Below, in pieces: positions 40,449 through 49,596 of a stretch of DNA of 64,000 nt (its first letter is position 1; each line of letters starts with the position of its first letter). Location of the stretch: IMG/VR virus record IMGVR_UViG_3300036945_000641, positions 1 to 64,000 of that record; one strand, 5' to 3'. The DNA is from a virus. Made by a program: the position numbers and the translations under genes. Under the pieces are notes generated by a model that saw nothing but the letters and a program-made list of their open reading frames with translations, was not told where the DNA came from and ran no database searches.

Positions 40449-42287
40449 TTATACCTCTATTTGTGAAATGTTATTACGTTTCAACACATTTACTTTTTCC
40501 AGTAGTGGATGTGTAAATCCGTGTGAAACAAGGAAAGTATTTAAATGCTCTTCACGCAATAATACTTCTACTAGTTTTTCTTTACCGTCAACATCTAATG
40601 TTTCGACAGTTTCATCTAGTATCAATAGATTAATTCTTGAACTAGACAGTGTTTGCATTAGCTTTCGGATAGCTAATAGTGTTGCTACGTTAACTCGAGC
40701 TTTTTCGCCGCCTGATAGCGCTAAGATTTCAATGTCTTTGCCATTATCAGTAATAACTACATTTAATTTATCACTAGCACTAACTTTAAATCCTATTTGG
40801 AATCTGCCGTCAGATAGGTCAATTAAATACTTATTAGTAATTTCTTCTAAGTCTTTTACTAAACACTCGATCTTGTATGCAACTAATCCTGTAGTAGAAA
40901 ATGTTTTTGTTAGTACATTTACCACAGACATTTTTTCACTTAGTTCATGCAGTTTTGAACTATAAGTTTCTAGCTCAGCATTCATTTCTGTTAGTTGACT
41001 ACTAATAGTATCAACCTTAGAGTTATGTGCGCTGGCAGCAGCATTTTGTTTTTCAGCTTGAGCAATTGCAGTCTTAAGATTAGTTAATGCAGTTTGAATT
41101 GCAGTAAACTTAGACTCAAGCTCATTTTTATCTAATAAATCTTCTTGTAACTCAGTATTGATTAACTGATGATACTTTTCCCACTCATCACGGGCTTTAT
41201 TAGCTGATTCCCATGTATTTGTTTTAGTGTTAAACTCTTGCTTAATTAACTCTATTTCTTTAAGTCTAGTATTAATTGATGCTATTTTTAAACTTGATTC
41301 GCTTTTTATTGCTTGCTGTTCGGCTATAAGTGCTGCAATTTTTTCTTCGTCAATAGGCTGTAAACAAGTAGGACAAGTCCCGTGTAGTGTACCTATCTTT
41401 TTAATAAAAGCATCTGAGTCTTTAACAGACTTGCTTAGTTCAATAGAACTAGTACTAAGCTGTCGTACTTCTGGAGTTAACGCACTAACTGTGTCTTCAG
41501 GAGCTTCTGGTATAGGGAATAGTTTAATTCTAGACTGTATTTGCTTATAAGTATTGTTCTGAGTAATTTTCTTATTAGTGGATTCTAGTCCACGTATTTG
41601 ATTGTCTAGCTCACTTGATTGTGTAACTAAGTTATCTTTAATTACAGGAACTTCACAATACTCTTTGTGAGACAAGTCCATTTTAGAATACTTGTCTAGC
41701 CAGCTATTTACAGTGTTTACTTGTGATTGTACTGCTGCAATATCTTTGCTTAATTCTTGAGCCACTTCTTTGAAAATGTCTTGTGCTCTAGTATACTTGC
41801 CTAAATTAAGAATTTCAATAAGAAACTTTTTGCGGGCAGTATCTGCCGCAGTTAAGAATTCTAGGCTGCTAGCATTAGATTGATAAACAATTTGACTAAA
41901 GGTCTTGTGGTCAAACCCTAGAATGTCTTCAATCATTTTGTAGGTAGCAGTAGCAGTGTGTGCACTAATATCTACACCAGACTTTAGTAGTTTAACCGTT
42001 TGGCTAGTTCCACGACTAGTTTTAATTTGGTACTCAGTATTGTCTCGTTCAAATTCAAGTTCAATACTATAGGTTTTATCTTTTACATAGCGGTTTAAAA
42101 TATCCGCTTTTTTAATTGATTTGGAGTTTTTATTAAATAAGACTTCTTCAAGGATTAGGGCTATGGAGCTTTTTCCATGCCCGTTCTTTCCTACAAGCTG
42201 CGTCAGTGGCGCAGCAACAAAGTTTATTGTGTTATCTTTTCCATAGCTAAAAGCATTACTCCAACTCAGCTTTTTGATTGTTATCAT
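40449..42287 (-). CDS. SbcC/Rad50-like ATPase (T4 gp46-like)
   Basis: A 612-residue recombination nuclease subunit. Walker A G-K-N-G-H-G-K-S at 33-40; coiled coils on either side of a zinc hook C-P-T-C at 305-308; signature L-S-G-G-E-K-A from 524; Walker B L-L-I-L-D-E-T-V-E at 554-562. It works with the SbcD-like nuclease at 42509 to process DNA ends. Start overlaps the glutaredoxin gene by 32 bases. Confidence 0.93.
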   Translation of the reverse strand: MITIKKLSWSNAFSYGKDNTINFVAAPLTQLVGKNGHGKSSIALILEEVLFNKNSKSIKKADILNRYVKDKTYSIELEFERDNTEYQIKTSRGTSQTVKLLKSGVDISAHTATATYKMIEDILGFDHKTFSQIVYQSNASSLEFLTAADTARKKFLIEILNLGKYTRAQDIFKEVAQELSKDIAAVQSQVNTVNSWLDKYSKMDLSHKEYCEVPVIKDNLVTQSSELDNQIRGLESTNKKITQNNTYKQIQSRIKLFPIPEAPEDTVSALTPEVRQLSTSSIELSKSVKDSDAFIKKIGTLHGTCPTCLQPIDEEKIAALIAEQQAIKSESSLKIASINTRLKEIELIKQEFNTKTNTWESANKARDEWEKYHQLINTELQEDLLDKNELESKFTAIQTALTNLKTAIAQAEKQNAAASAHNSKVDTISSQLTEMNAELETYSSKLHELSEKMSVVNVLTKTFSTTGLVAYKIECLVKDLEEITNKYLIDLSDGRFQIGFKVSASDKLNVVITDNGKDIEILALSGGEKARVNVATLLAIRKLMQTLSSSRINLLILDETVETLDVDGKEKLVEVLLREEHLNTFLVSHGFTHPLLEKVNVLKRNNISQIEV

Positions 42288-42534
42288 GTTCTAGTAGTCT
42301 TTTCTTTAATTCGTGTAAACCGCCAAGTAGTTCTCCGTTCAAGAATATTTGCGGCACACTACGTGCGTTAGGAATTTTAGCCATTAAGTCTTTTTTACTA
42401 TAACCATTAATCCCTATCATACGTTCAGTATAACTAATTGATCTTTGATCTAATAATCGTTTTGCTTCTGTGCAGGCGGGGCAGTTAGCCTGCGACCAAA
42501 CTTCTGCACTAAGATGATTCAATTTTTTCTGCAT
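42256..42534 (-). CDS. Glutaredoxin
   Basis: A 92-residue thioredoxin-fold protein with the active site C-P-A-C at 18-21, the cis-proline segment S-V-P-Q-I-F and G-G-L-H-E-L near the end. It probably gives electrons to the class II ribonucleotide reductase of this phage. It overlaps both neighbours (26 bases with the SbcD-like gene and 32 with the SbcC-like gene), so it is inserted tightly within the recombination operon. Confidence 0.92.
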   Translation of the reverse strand: MQKKLNHLSAEVWSQANCPACTEAKRLLDQRSISYTERMIGINGYSKKDLMAKIPNARSVPQIFLNGELLGGLHELKKRLLEHDNNQKAELE

Positions 42535-43471
42535 AATTTTGCATTTCCTTTAAAACAGCGTCTACAGTTTGATCTGGCAATTCTAGGATATAGGTTAAGT
42601 ACTCTTTTACTTCTTCTGTTAGGCTCATTTCAGGGTCTAACATCAGCGCACTATCAGTATCTCGTTTAATAACTTTGCGATCAATTAAGTCGGAGTCTTC
42701 GAGTTCACCAAGTTCGTGCATATCACCCTCAACTTGGTAAATGGTATGGTCATAATCTGTTGCTGGTTTAGGGTCTGAGACTCCAACGGTTTTACGGATA
42801 AGCTGAGGTAAGTTGAATTTGAGCCATACGTGATCCATAGTAGTGTTATCAAGCAAGATAGCTCCAGTGTCCACGGAACTTCTATGAAAGCTAGTAGTAT
42901 AAGGACTACCTGGATACAGAATATTAAGTTGCGAATTCTCATAACTATGCAAGTCTCCTGCTAGTACAATATCCCAGCGGCTAAACAAACTTAGGTCAAC
43001 TTCTGGCTTAACGTGTGGTGGAATTTCTCCACGAACGTGAGTGCATAGAATCTTTCCATGAAACTGTCTAGGTTCTTTTTCAAACTCTTTTAGTTTATTA
43101 TACGGAATAATATCAATGTCTGCTGATTTAATACACCAGAATTCGTCAATAACTTCAACTAGTGGGTTTAGTCGGTTAGTTGACTTTTTAAGGTTTGTTA
43201 AGAAAGTTGTTTCTTTCTTTAGCATTTCGTGATTGCCAGGATATATAATAGTAGGTTTAGTAAAACTAGCTACAAAGTCAAAATATAACTCAACTTCATC
43301 CATTGTGGGTAGTCTGTCAAAAACGTCCCCACCAACAATTACTAAATCAGCTTGCTCCTGCATTTGCTGAAATTGCTCAACAAATAAATGAAAACGATTT
43401 TTTGCCCACTCAATAGGTACGTTTTTCTGACCTAGTTTTATATGTACATCAGCTGTGAATAGTATTTTCAT
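42509..43471 (-). CDS. SbcD/Mre11-like nuclease (T4 gp47-like)
   Basis: A 320-residue metallophosphoesterase-fold nuclease. Metal motifs: T-A-D-V-H (6-10), G-G-D-V-F-D-R, G-N-H-E-M, and A-G-D-L-H-S with a histidine. It partners the SbcC-like ATPase encoded downstream. A hairpin terminator separates it from the single-stranded DNA binding gene upstream, so it may depend on read-through. Confidence 0.92.
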   Translation of the reverse strand: MKILFTADVHIKLGQKNVPIEWAKNRFHLFVEQFQQMQEQADLVIVGGDVFDRLPTMDEVELYFDFVASFTKPTIIYPGNHEMLKKETTFLTNLKKSTNRLNPLVEVIDEFWCIKSADIDIIPYNKLKEFEKEPRQFHGKILCTHVRGEIPPHVKPEVDLSLFSRWDIVLAGDLHSYENSQLNILYPGSPYTTSFHRSSVDTGAILLDNTTMDHVWLKFNLPQLIRKTVGVSDPKPATDYDHTIYQVEGDMHELGELEDSDLIDRKVIKRDTDSALMLDPEMSLTEEVKEYLTYILELPDQTVDAVLKEMQNYAEKIESS

Positions 43472-43485
43472 ATTTTATAGACAAA

Positions 43486-43518
43486 ATAGCCCGCAAAGCG
43501 TTTAGTCTTGCGGGCTAT
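43486..43518 (-). terminator. Terminator after ssDNA-binding protein gene
   Basis: ATAGCCCGCAA pairs perfectly with TTGCGGGCTAT over 11 bp, with T-rich sequence following on the minus strand. It would keep the abundant ssDNA-binding protein transcript short. Confidence 0.85.
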
Positions 43519-43523
43519 AAAGT

Positions 43524-44168
43524 TTAACCTAAGTCTTTAACAGCTTCTTGTTCTGCTGCAGAACCGCCGTCTTCACTCTCATCACTGTTAGTAGTGATTT
43601 TTGTTAATAGAGCCAACACTTCATCTTCTGTTGGGCGAGTGTACTTTTCATCAATTGATTTAGATGCAGCAACCAATTCACGCTCTGCATCTGATAGTGC
43701 ACGAGTTTTGCAACGCAATACCTGCAACTGATACTCAACGTTATAAGCTAATGGGCCTGTCTTAACTCGTTTGAAAACAACGTCCCAACCGGTATCCAAA
43801 TCTGTAGGATCACCCAAGTCTTCGGCTGCTGTCAAAATTTGTTCAAATAGTTTTTTCTTTAAGTTAAGGGCTTTAACCTTACCATCCTTAGGGTCAATAC
43901 AGTTAACTGTGTATGACCAGCTGCACTTTAGATCTGGGAAATACTCAGGCACATGATCTTTTTCTAGATTGTCAAACTTTTCTTTATCGCGGCTAAATGC
44001 CAAGCACTCCACAGGAATGTCTTTGTTATTAGAGCCTTTCAACCAGTAAATATAGCGGGGAAGAACTCCACCAACTAAACGCACTGTATTTTCGCCGTCT
44101 TTGTATTCATAAGACTCGACTTTGTTTGATTGTGCTTTGCCTTTTGTATTTTTGAAGCTAATTGCCAT
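43524..44168 (-). CDS. Single-stranded DNA binding protein (gp32-like)
   Basis: A 214-residue protein. The start M-A-I-S-F-K-N-T-K-G and a basic N-terminal region are followed by an OB-type strand core (W-S-Y-T-V-N-C-I-D-P-K-D-G-K), helical segments and an acidic C-terminal tail (D-E-S-E-D-G-G). Size, acidic tail and place in the replication cluster match phage gp32-type proteins. Its own terminator fits high expression. The first seven residues are the same as in the 60251 product. Confidence 0.75.
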   Translation of the reverse strand: MAISFKNTKGKAQSNKVESYEYKDGENTVRLVGGVLPRYIYWLKGSNNKDIPVECLAFSRDKEKFDNLEKDHVPEYFPDLKCSWSYTVNCIDPKDGKVKALNLKKKLFEQILTAAEDLGDPTDLDTGWDVVFKRVKTGPLAYNVEYQLQVLRCKTRALSDAERELVAASKSIDEKYTRPTEDEVLALLTKITTNSDESEDGGSAAEQEAVKDLG

Positions 44169-44170
44169 TT

Positions 44171-44563
44171 TTAATTTTCCTCGTACTTGAAGTATATTTT
44201 GTTTTGTGTTATAGTGATTAGTGGGTTTGTTTTTATGTTATCTAGATCAATATCCTTGAAATATGATAGGTCTAAGTATTTTACGTTATATAGCTTATAT
44301 GCGCTATAATCTCGTCTACCCGCTAACTGTATATATTGTGATTTATAAATTATATCCGTTATATTATCAGCAAAAAACCCATCAGGGTTGATTAGATAAC
44401 TATTACCAATTAAATTACGAATAGGTTTTACTTTTGAGTAACCGTTTTTAGGCATTTGTTTTTTGGTATAAAACAAGCGAAGCTTTTCAACCATTTGTTT
44501 AGGATTTCCTAAGGTTTCTGCTTCTAATATCTCAAGGTTAAAGAAAAGTATCATATTCGACAA
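44171..44563 (-). CDS. Unknown protein, own promoter
   Basis: A 130-residue protein rich in Ile, Asn, Tyr and Lys, more AT-biased than its neighbours, which suggests later arrival. No motif recognised. It starts downstream of the promoter at 44574-44602 and ends 2 bases before the ssDNA-binding protein gene, so it is the first gene of that transcript. No clear ribosome site ahead of the ATG. Confidence 0.5.
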   Translation of the reverse strand: MSNMILFFNLEILEAETLGNPKQMVEKLRLFYTKKQMPKNGYSKVKPIRNLIGNSYLINPDGFFADNITDIIYKSQYIQLAGRRDYSAYKLYNVKYLDLSYFKDIDLDNIKTNPLITITQNKIYFKYEEN

Positions 44564-44573
44564 CTTAAAGTAT

Positions 44574-44602
44574 ATTATATCAGTTTAACAAGCCATTGGC
44601 AA
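44574..44602 (-). promoter_or_regulatory. Promoter for ssDNA-binding protein operon
   Basis: Minus strand TTGCCA, 17 bp and TGATATAAT (extended -10). Lies in the short gap between the helicase stop and the 44563 start. Confidence 0.85.
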
Positions 44603-44612
44603 GTTAAAATTT

Positions 44613-45908
44613 TTATATGGTAGTTATTTGCCAGCCTTTACGCATATAAAGGCCAAGCCTATCGTTATTTTGTTTTTTATCGGCGTATCCAGCAAAGTTA
44701 ATATCCACTACTAACGGATTTAACTTTCCCTCAGAAATTCGTTGAATCCTGCCTACAATTTGTTCTAGCAAACTGTCGTTACTCATGGGTGCTGCTAAGA
44801 TAACACAACTAAGCGTGTTAATAGATATGCCTTCTGAGAAGATTTGCCTTGACCCTGCAATGGCTCTTTTTTCTCCTGACAGGACTTGTTGTTTAATGAG
44901 CTGTCGCTCTTCAAAGTCTGTGTCGCCTGTAACAACCGCGCAATCTTCACCAATGTATTCCTTAACTTTATGTAGAAATTCAACTCGGTCAGCAATAACT
45001 AAAACCGAGTGCCCTTGCTGAATATGCATTTTTGCAATATCAGCAATAAATAACCTGTACTTTTCAGACTCTAGCAGTTCGCTTACTTTCTCCACCCACG
45101 GTACGCCTGGCTTTAGCGTAATTCCTGACTTAACAATGTGTACTGTAGGAGTAAGTGTATTAGACTGTGGAGGTTTATATACCAGTGGACCAAAATAGTC
45201 ACCAAATAATATATGTTTGCCGTCTTTGCGTATCATTGTTCCCGACAAGGCAATCCTGTATCTGGCATGGAAACAGTCAATAGTTGATGCAAATGTAGTG
45301 GCAGGACAGTGGTGGGCTTCGTCCAAGATAATAGTTCCAAACTCTTTTGCAAGCTCGGCTGTGTGTTTGACCAATGTCTGGATATTTGCAACCGTGATAA
45401 AGTGGTCGGCGTAGTCCATTCGTCCACCACCAATAACGCCAGGCTGAGTCCCGAATAGGACTTCGATTTCTTCACACCACTGGTCTCGTAAGGCTGCGGT
45501 GTGCGTGATAACAAGAGTTTTTTGACCAAATTTGTGTGCCAAGTGTAGTGCGGTAAAGGTCTTACCCCATCCAACCAGCGCATTAATGAAACAAGTGTCG
45601 TCAATTGGGTCATATACTACCTGTTGTTCTGGTCTTAGCGGAAATTTAGGGTCTGGGAAAGGTACGCTCTCCAATACTCGTTTATCAATGATTTCATACT
45701 CATCAGGAATTAAGTCTAGCCTACCTTGTGGTATTGATAGAATTCCTTTAGGCAGTACCTTGTAGTTTTTAATAGTTTCAACTGTTGCAAACTTCTTTGA
45801 ACCAGTATCTTTTTTGATTTTATATGTTAATTCTTTAATAATATGCTTAGTGTGTTCTACACCAGGATTATCCATATAAATTCTATTTGATATTATTGCT
45901 TTAGGCAC
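44613..45908 (-). CDS. SF2 DNA helicase, UvsW-like
   Basis: A 431-residue helicase. Q-like entry L-R-P-E-Q (91-95), Walker A G-W-G-K-T (113-117), D-E-A-H (196-199), S-G-T motif III, and motif VI in Q-I-V-G-R-I-Q-R. UvsW of T4 and XPB-type helicases share this plan; they unwind branched DNA and help convert origin-based to recombination-based replication. Overlaps the upstream gene by 1 base. Confidence 0.9.
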   Translation of the reverse strand: MPKAIISNRIYMDNPGVEHTKHIIKELTYKIKKDTGSKKFATVETIKNYKVLPKGILSIPQGRLDLIPDEYEIIDKRVLESVPFPDPKFPLRPEQQVVYDPIDDTCFINALVGWGKTFTALHLAHKFGQKTLVITHTAALRDQWCEEIEVLFGTQPGVIGGGRMDYADHFITVANIQTLVKHTAELAKEFGTIILDEAHHCPATTFASTIDCFHARYRIALSGTMIRKDGKHILFGDYFGPLVYKPPQSNTLTPTVHIVKSGITLKPGVPWVEKVSELLESEKYRLFIADIAKMHIQQGHSVLVIADRVEFLHKVKEYIGEDCAVVTGDTDFEERQLIKQQVLSGEKRAIAGSRQIFSEGISINTLSCVILAAPMSNDSLLEQIVGRIQRISEGKLNPLVVDINFAGYADKKQNNDRLGLYMRKGWQITTI

Positions 45909-46480
45909 TATACTAATCTCCAGCTATCTTTTCTAGTAGTTTCGCTCAATCCGTATAAAATATACATTCGGTTTATTACTAGAAAAACTGCATATTGATG
46001 AAAGTCTTGTGGTCGTTGAAGGCTTTTGAATCTTTGAGATAAGCCTTCAACTTCTAATACACACCCTACACCATCAGCAGGTAAAACTTGTTTAATCTTT
46101 TTTGTTGTGAGTTTGGCGCGTGTGTATTTTTTCCACTGAAATACCTTGCCACTATTATCTATAAACCAGGTGGTTGCTTTGGCAAGTTTTATCAAATCAG
46201 CTAAAAAATATATTGCAGTTGATATTTTATGTAAGGTTACTTCGGGGTCTTTTTGTAGTGCAAGTCTACGGAGTCCCAGAGTTTTTTGTGGCAGTGATTT
46301 ATCATCTACTAGTTTAAGGTTTAAGCTAGTGTTATTAATTTCATCTAAATATTCTGTATGAAAAAACACCAAACCATTTTCATGGCTTGGTTGCTTTTCA
46401 CTTAGTTTAAATACGGGCCATGTTATCGCCTGTAACGCCGTAAACTTCGTCGAAGTGTCCAAAGCTATAGTCATCCCCAA
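45908..46480 (-). CDS. Unknown protein overlapping DNA polymerase gene
   Basis: Up to 190 residues. The frame begins 74 bases inside the end of the polymerase gene, and no ATG, GTG or TTG occurs after the polymerase stop until well into the protein, so a start at or near 46480 in the overlap seems needed. The product is basic, with N-S-G-K-V-F-Q-W-K-K-Y-T-R-A-K-L in the middle and a later L-E-V-E-G-L-S-Q-R-F. No known domain. The location between polymerase and helicase suggests a replication role, without proof. Confidence 0.5.
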   Translation of the reverse strand: MGMTIALDTSTKFTALQAITWPVFKLSEKQPSHENGLVFFHTEYLDEINNTSLNLKLVDDKSLPQKTLGLRRLALQKDPEVTLHKISTAIYFLADLIKLAKATTWFIDNSGKVFQWKKYTRAKLTTKKIKQVLPADGVGCVLEVEGLSQRFKSLQRPQDFHQYAVFLVINRMYILYGLSETTRKDSWRLV

Positions 46481-48689
46481 TATCCTGATCTACACCAATA
46501 GGAGTGTTAGGAATCTCACATCCCCACTGATGTTGTGTGTTACGCTTTAGAATCTCACAATATTCTTCGACTTGCTCTTCTTTAACTAGTGCTACAACTG
46601 AGTCATGTACTAGCATAAAGATATTTGCATCTAGACCTTTGGCTTTGATTTCATTTGCTGTTCGCATTGCGCCAAGCAAGTTAACATCGGATGCAAGACT
46701 TTGTACTTCGGCATTGATACCACTACGAACTTCGTGTGCGGCAATTCCTTTGTCCGTACTAAATACGTTGGGTAATCTGCGCTTGCGACCAAAGAATGAG
46801 TATGTGTATCCATTGGCTTCAATAAATGTTTTGCGATCATCTAACCACTTTTTCAGCTTGTTGAATTTATTAAAGTAAGCCTTAATATCTTCGCGAGCTT
46901 GTTCAACTGGATAGGGCTGACCTGTGGCTTTACTAACAGTTTGCGACACTTTATTAGCACCTGAGCCATACAAAATACCAAAAGAGATAGCCTTAGCACT
47001 TTGACGCATACTGCCGTAGTTCTTTTTAACTTCTTCAACAGGGCCAGGTAGTGCAAATACCATTTTAGCAATTGTTGAGTGAAAGTCGCCACCGCTAGAG
47101 AATACTTGTTGAAGGTTCTTGTCTCCACTTAGTACAGCTGCATAATACATTTCTGCTGTAGTCAAGTCTTGCGATACTATCTTATATCCCACTGGGGCAA
47201 CCAAGCAACCTTTGATAATTGGGTTATCTCGTGGAATTTGCTGTGCATTAAATTTACCTGAACTAGACAAACGCCCAGATGTGGTAAAGATAAGGTTAAA
47301 GTTTGTACGAATTCGGCCATCTTTGTCTAACTCAGGTAAAATTTTACTAATATAAGTGTTTTGAATCTTGCCTAGCTGACGCACTTTTAAAATGGCTGCT
47401 GGCAATGGGTGCTGTTCTGATAGCTGCTCTAGTACTTCTGCATCAGTTGAGATTGCCCCTGTGGCTGTCTTTTTTCCAGTAGACTGTAGACCAAGATAGT
47501 CAAACAATACAACACGTAGTTGTAGAACACTGTTAGGATTAAAAATCTTGCCAGTGTCTTTTTCAAATTGTTTGACTGCCTCAAAGCCGTAGACTACTTC
47601 TTTGGCTTCAGCAATTTGTTCGTCTAAGTACTTATTAGCAGCAGCCATACGCTCGCGGCTGACAGGAATACCAACTTCTTCCATGTCCATTAGGAACAGT
47701 GTACCTGGAATCAGGATTTCTTCATAAACTTTACGTAACTTGTCATTTTTCTGAACGATTGGCCAAAATTTGTGGAATAGGTCAAAGGTGACGGCGGTAT
47801 CAATCGAAGCGTAGCGACTAATAGTGTCAAACGGAATAAGGTCATATGTAAAATCGTCCTGAAGAATACCGTTGGCAGAACAATACTCTTTCTTAAAATC
47901 ATCTAGCTCTGAGTCATAGTCGCCGTAATCTGTGTACTTTAGGGCCAACTGTTTTAAACCATGACTATCTGTTTCGTCTAGCACATAGTGCATAACCATT
48001 GTATCGTGTACTCGACTACGATTAAAGTCAATGTCTAGATGATACTTAATCATCTTGTAGTCAAACTTCATGTTGTGAAAAACTGTGTAGAAGTCTTGAG
48101 AAATTTTGCGTAACAAGTCAATACACTGTTCATCCAAGCAATCCGTCATAATATAACGGCCTTGGTGAGTCTTGTATGTTAGTGAAACGCCAAGCACATA
48201 ACCGTCTCGTGGATATAGTGCTGTTGTTTCCGTGTCCCATGCAACAAAGCCTTGAGCATTTGCAAGAATTTCTTGCAAGTATGCTTTAGCTTCGGCAGTG
48301 TCGCTGATACCTTTATAGTCGCCAGCAGTCATAGGCTTTAGTTCGCCTGCAATGTATTTGTGAATTTTGTCACAAGCACGTTGAAAGTCTGGTTTACCTT
48401 CTGGCTTAAAACTCAACATAGCTGGATTTGAGATAGCAATGAACTTGTCATTTACTAGCTGCCCAGCCATGTTAGTTACACTAGTAATTTTACCATATTC
48501 TTTGGCGGCTTCTGCACCTACTAGAATTACTAAATCATACTCATCGAGGTCAACTTCTAAGTCAACATCTTTCTTCAAGAGTTTAGTAATAGGAACTGAA
48601 CTCATGTGGTAATGATCGTACTCAAACTGAAAATACTCAGAATAACGGGTACGATTTGGGGCTTTGTCAATTAACGCAATTTTCTTCAT
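46407..48689 (-). CDS. DNA polymerase, family A, with 3'-5' proofreading domain
   Basis: A 760-residue replicative polymerase. An N-terminal segment of about 140 residues has no obvious function, then the exonuclease domain with D152 and E154 in A-W-D-T-E-T, then the polymerase: motif A (Q-D-L-T-T-A-E), motif B (R-Q-S-A-K-A-I-S-F-G-I-L-Y-G) and motif C H-D-S (695-697). It lacks a 5' nuclease domain, which is supplied by the separate gene at 38773. Promoter 48710-48738 lies 20 bases upstream. Confidence 0.96.
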   Translation of the reverse strand: MKKIALIDKAPNRTRYSEYFQFEYDHYHMSSVPITKLLKKDVDLEVDLDEYDLVILVGAEAAKEYGKITSVTNMAGQLVNDKFIAISNPAMLSFKPEGKPDFQRACDKIHKYIAGELKPMTAGDYKGISDTAEAKAYLQEILANAQGFVAWDTETTALYPRDGYVLGVSLTYKTHQGRYIMTDCLDEQCIDLLRKISQDFYTVFHNMKFDYKMIKYHLDIDFNRSRVHDTMVMHYVLDETDSHGLKQLALKYTDYGDYDSELDDFKKEYCSANGILQDDFTYDLIPFDTISRYASIDTAVTFDLFHKFWPIVQKNDKLRKVYEEILIPGTLFLMDMEEVGIPVSRERMAAANKYLDEQIAEAKEVVYGFEAVKQFEKDTGKIFNPNSVLQLRVVLFDYLGLQSTGKKTATGAISTDAEVLEQLSEQHPLPAAILKVRQLGKIQNTYISKILPELDKDGRIRTNFNLIFTTSGRLSSSGKFNAQQIPRDNPIIKGCLVAPVGYKIVSQDLTTAEMYYAAVLSGDKNLQQVFSSGGDFHSTIAKMVFALPGPVEEVKKNYGSMRQSAKAISFGILYGSGANKVSQTVSKATGQPYPVEQAREDIKAYFNKFNKLKKWLDDRKTFIEANGYTYSFFGRKRRLPNVFSTDKGIAAHEVRSGINAEVQSLASDVNLLGAMRTANEIKAKGLDANIFMLVHDSVVALVKEEQVEEYCEILKRNTQHQWGCEIPNTPIGVDQDIGDDYSFGHFDEVYGVTGDNMARI

Positions 48690-48709
48690 AAAACTCTTTC
48701 TAATACTTT

Positions 48710-48738
48710 ATTATAGCGTATTTGGGCTAACAATTCAA
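48710..48738 (-). promoter_or_regulatory. Promoter for DNA polymerase operon
   Basis: Minus strand TTGAAT, 17 bp and TATAAT. The -10 box ends 20 bases before the polymerase ATG. Confidence 0.85.
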
Positions 48739-48740
48739 GT

Positions 48741-49595
48741 TTATTTTGTAATATACTCGGCTGTGGAATCTACATCTTCTTGTGATAACTCGCCAGGGTC
48801 TGTTCCATCTGGTAAGTCAATAATCTCTACTACGAACTCACATTCTTCAATTAATGGTTTAAGTGCTTTAGCTGCTTTTTGACCAGCTTCGTCACCGTCA
48901 AACATTAAATATATGTGAGTTACTCCTTGTGCTTTAAACGGCAGTAATTTTTGTTTTGTGTTATTTTGTAGTGTGTTAGTACCAAAACAGCAGACTACGT
49001 TTTCTAAACCTTTGTCGTAAAGATTTAGCATATCAAACATACCTTCAACTAGTACTAGGCTACTATAGCCGCTAGGTAGATGACTGGGAAATACTGGAAT
49101 TTGTACACCGCTAGGGTAATTTAAATATCGGGGATTTCCATTTGAAAGTGTGTGCCTACCCACATACACAACCGTTTTTCCAGTAATATCTTTGATGGGA
49201 AAAATGATACGATCTGCAAGTTTTTCTACTGTGTTCGTATAGAACGCGCCAAAGTATTTAAGTGTTTTAGGGCTAATACCTCTGAACTGCTTTGTAAATG
49301 GAGTATACCCTGCTGGCAATTCCAAATCTAATCCAAAGTTTTTTAACTCTTGTAGTTTTTCTTTGAGTGCCATTATTTTCATGGGCACAGGATTTGTAAA
49401 AACCCCATAATATTTGAAAATATTTGTTTTAAAGCCGCAACTAAAACAATGAGCAACTCCTGATACTTTGTCAACTCGAAAGCTAGGATTCGAATCCTCG
49501 TGCTCTGGGTTTAGACATTTGATTAGGTAATCACGACCTGACACACTAAATGCCAAGTTATTTTTATTTATAATGTCTAGTACTGGGTCGCTCAT
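48741..49595 (-). CDS. DNA primase, DnaG-type
   Basis: A 284-residue primase. The N-terminal zinc finger has C27, H32, C50 and C53 (C-L-N-P-E-H and C-F-S-C-G). The TOPRIM core has the catalytic Glu184 in V-E-G-M-F-D and D-G-D-E-A-G (233-238). It makes RNA primers for the family A polymerase. It lacks the C-terminal helicase-binding domain of bacterial DnaG and starts 1 base after the DnaB-like gene. Confidence 0.93.
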   Translation of the reverse strand: MSDPVLDIINKNNLAFSVSGRDYLIKCLNPEHEDSNPSFRVDKVSGVAHCFSCGFKTNIFKYYGVFTNPVPMKIMALKEKLQELKNFGLDLELPAGYTPFTKQFRGISPKTLKYFGAFYTNTVEKLADRIIFPIKDITGKTVVYVGRHTLSNGNPRYLNYPSGVQIPVFPSHLPSGYSSLVLVEGMFDMLNLYDKGLENVVCCFGTNTLQNNTKQKLLPFKAQGVTHIYLMFDGDEAGQKAAKALKPLIEECEFVVEIIDLPDGTDPGELSQEDVDSTAEYITK

Positions 49596-49596
49596 A

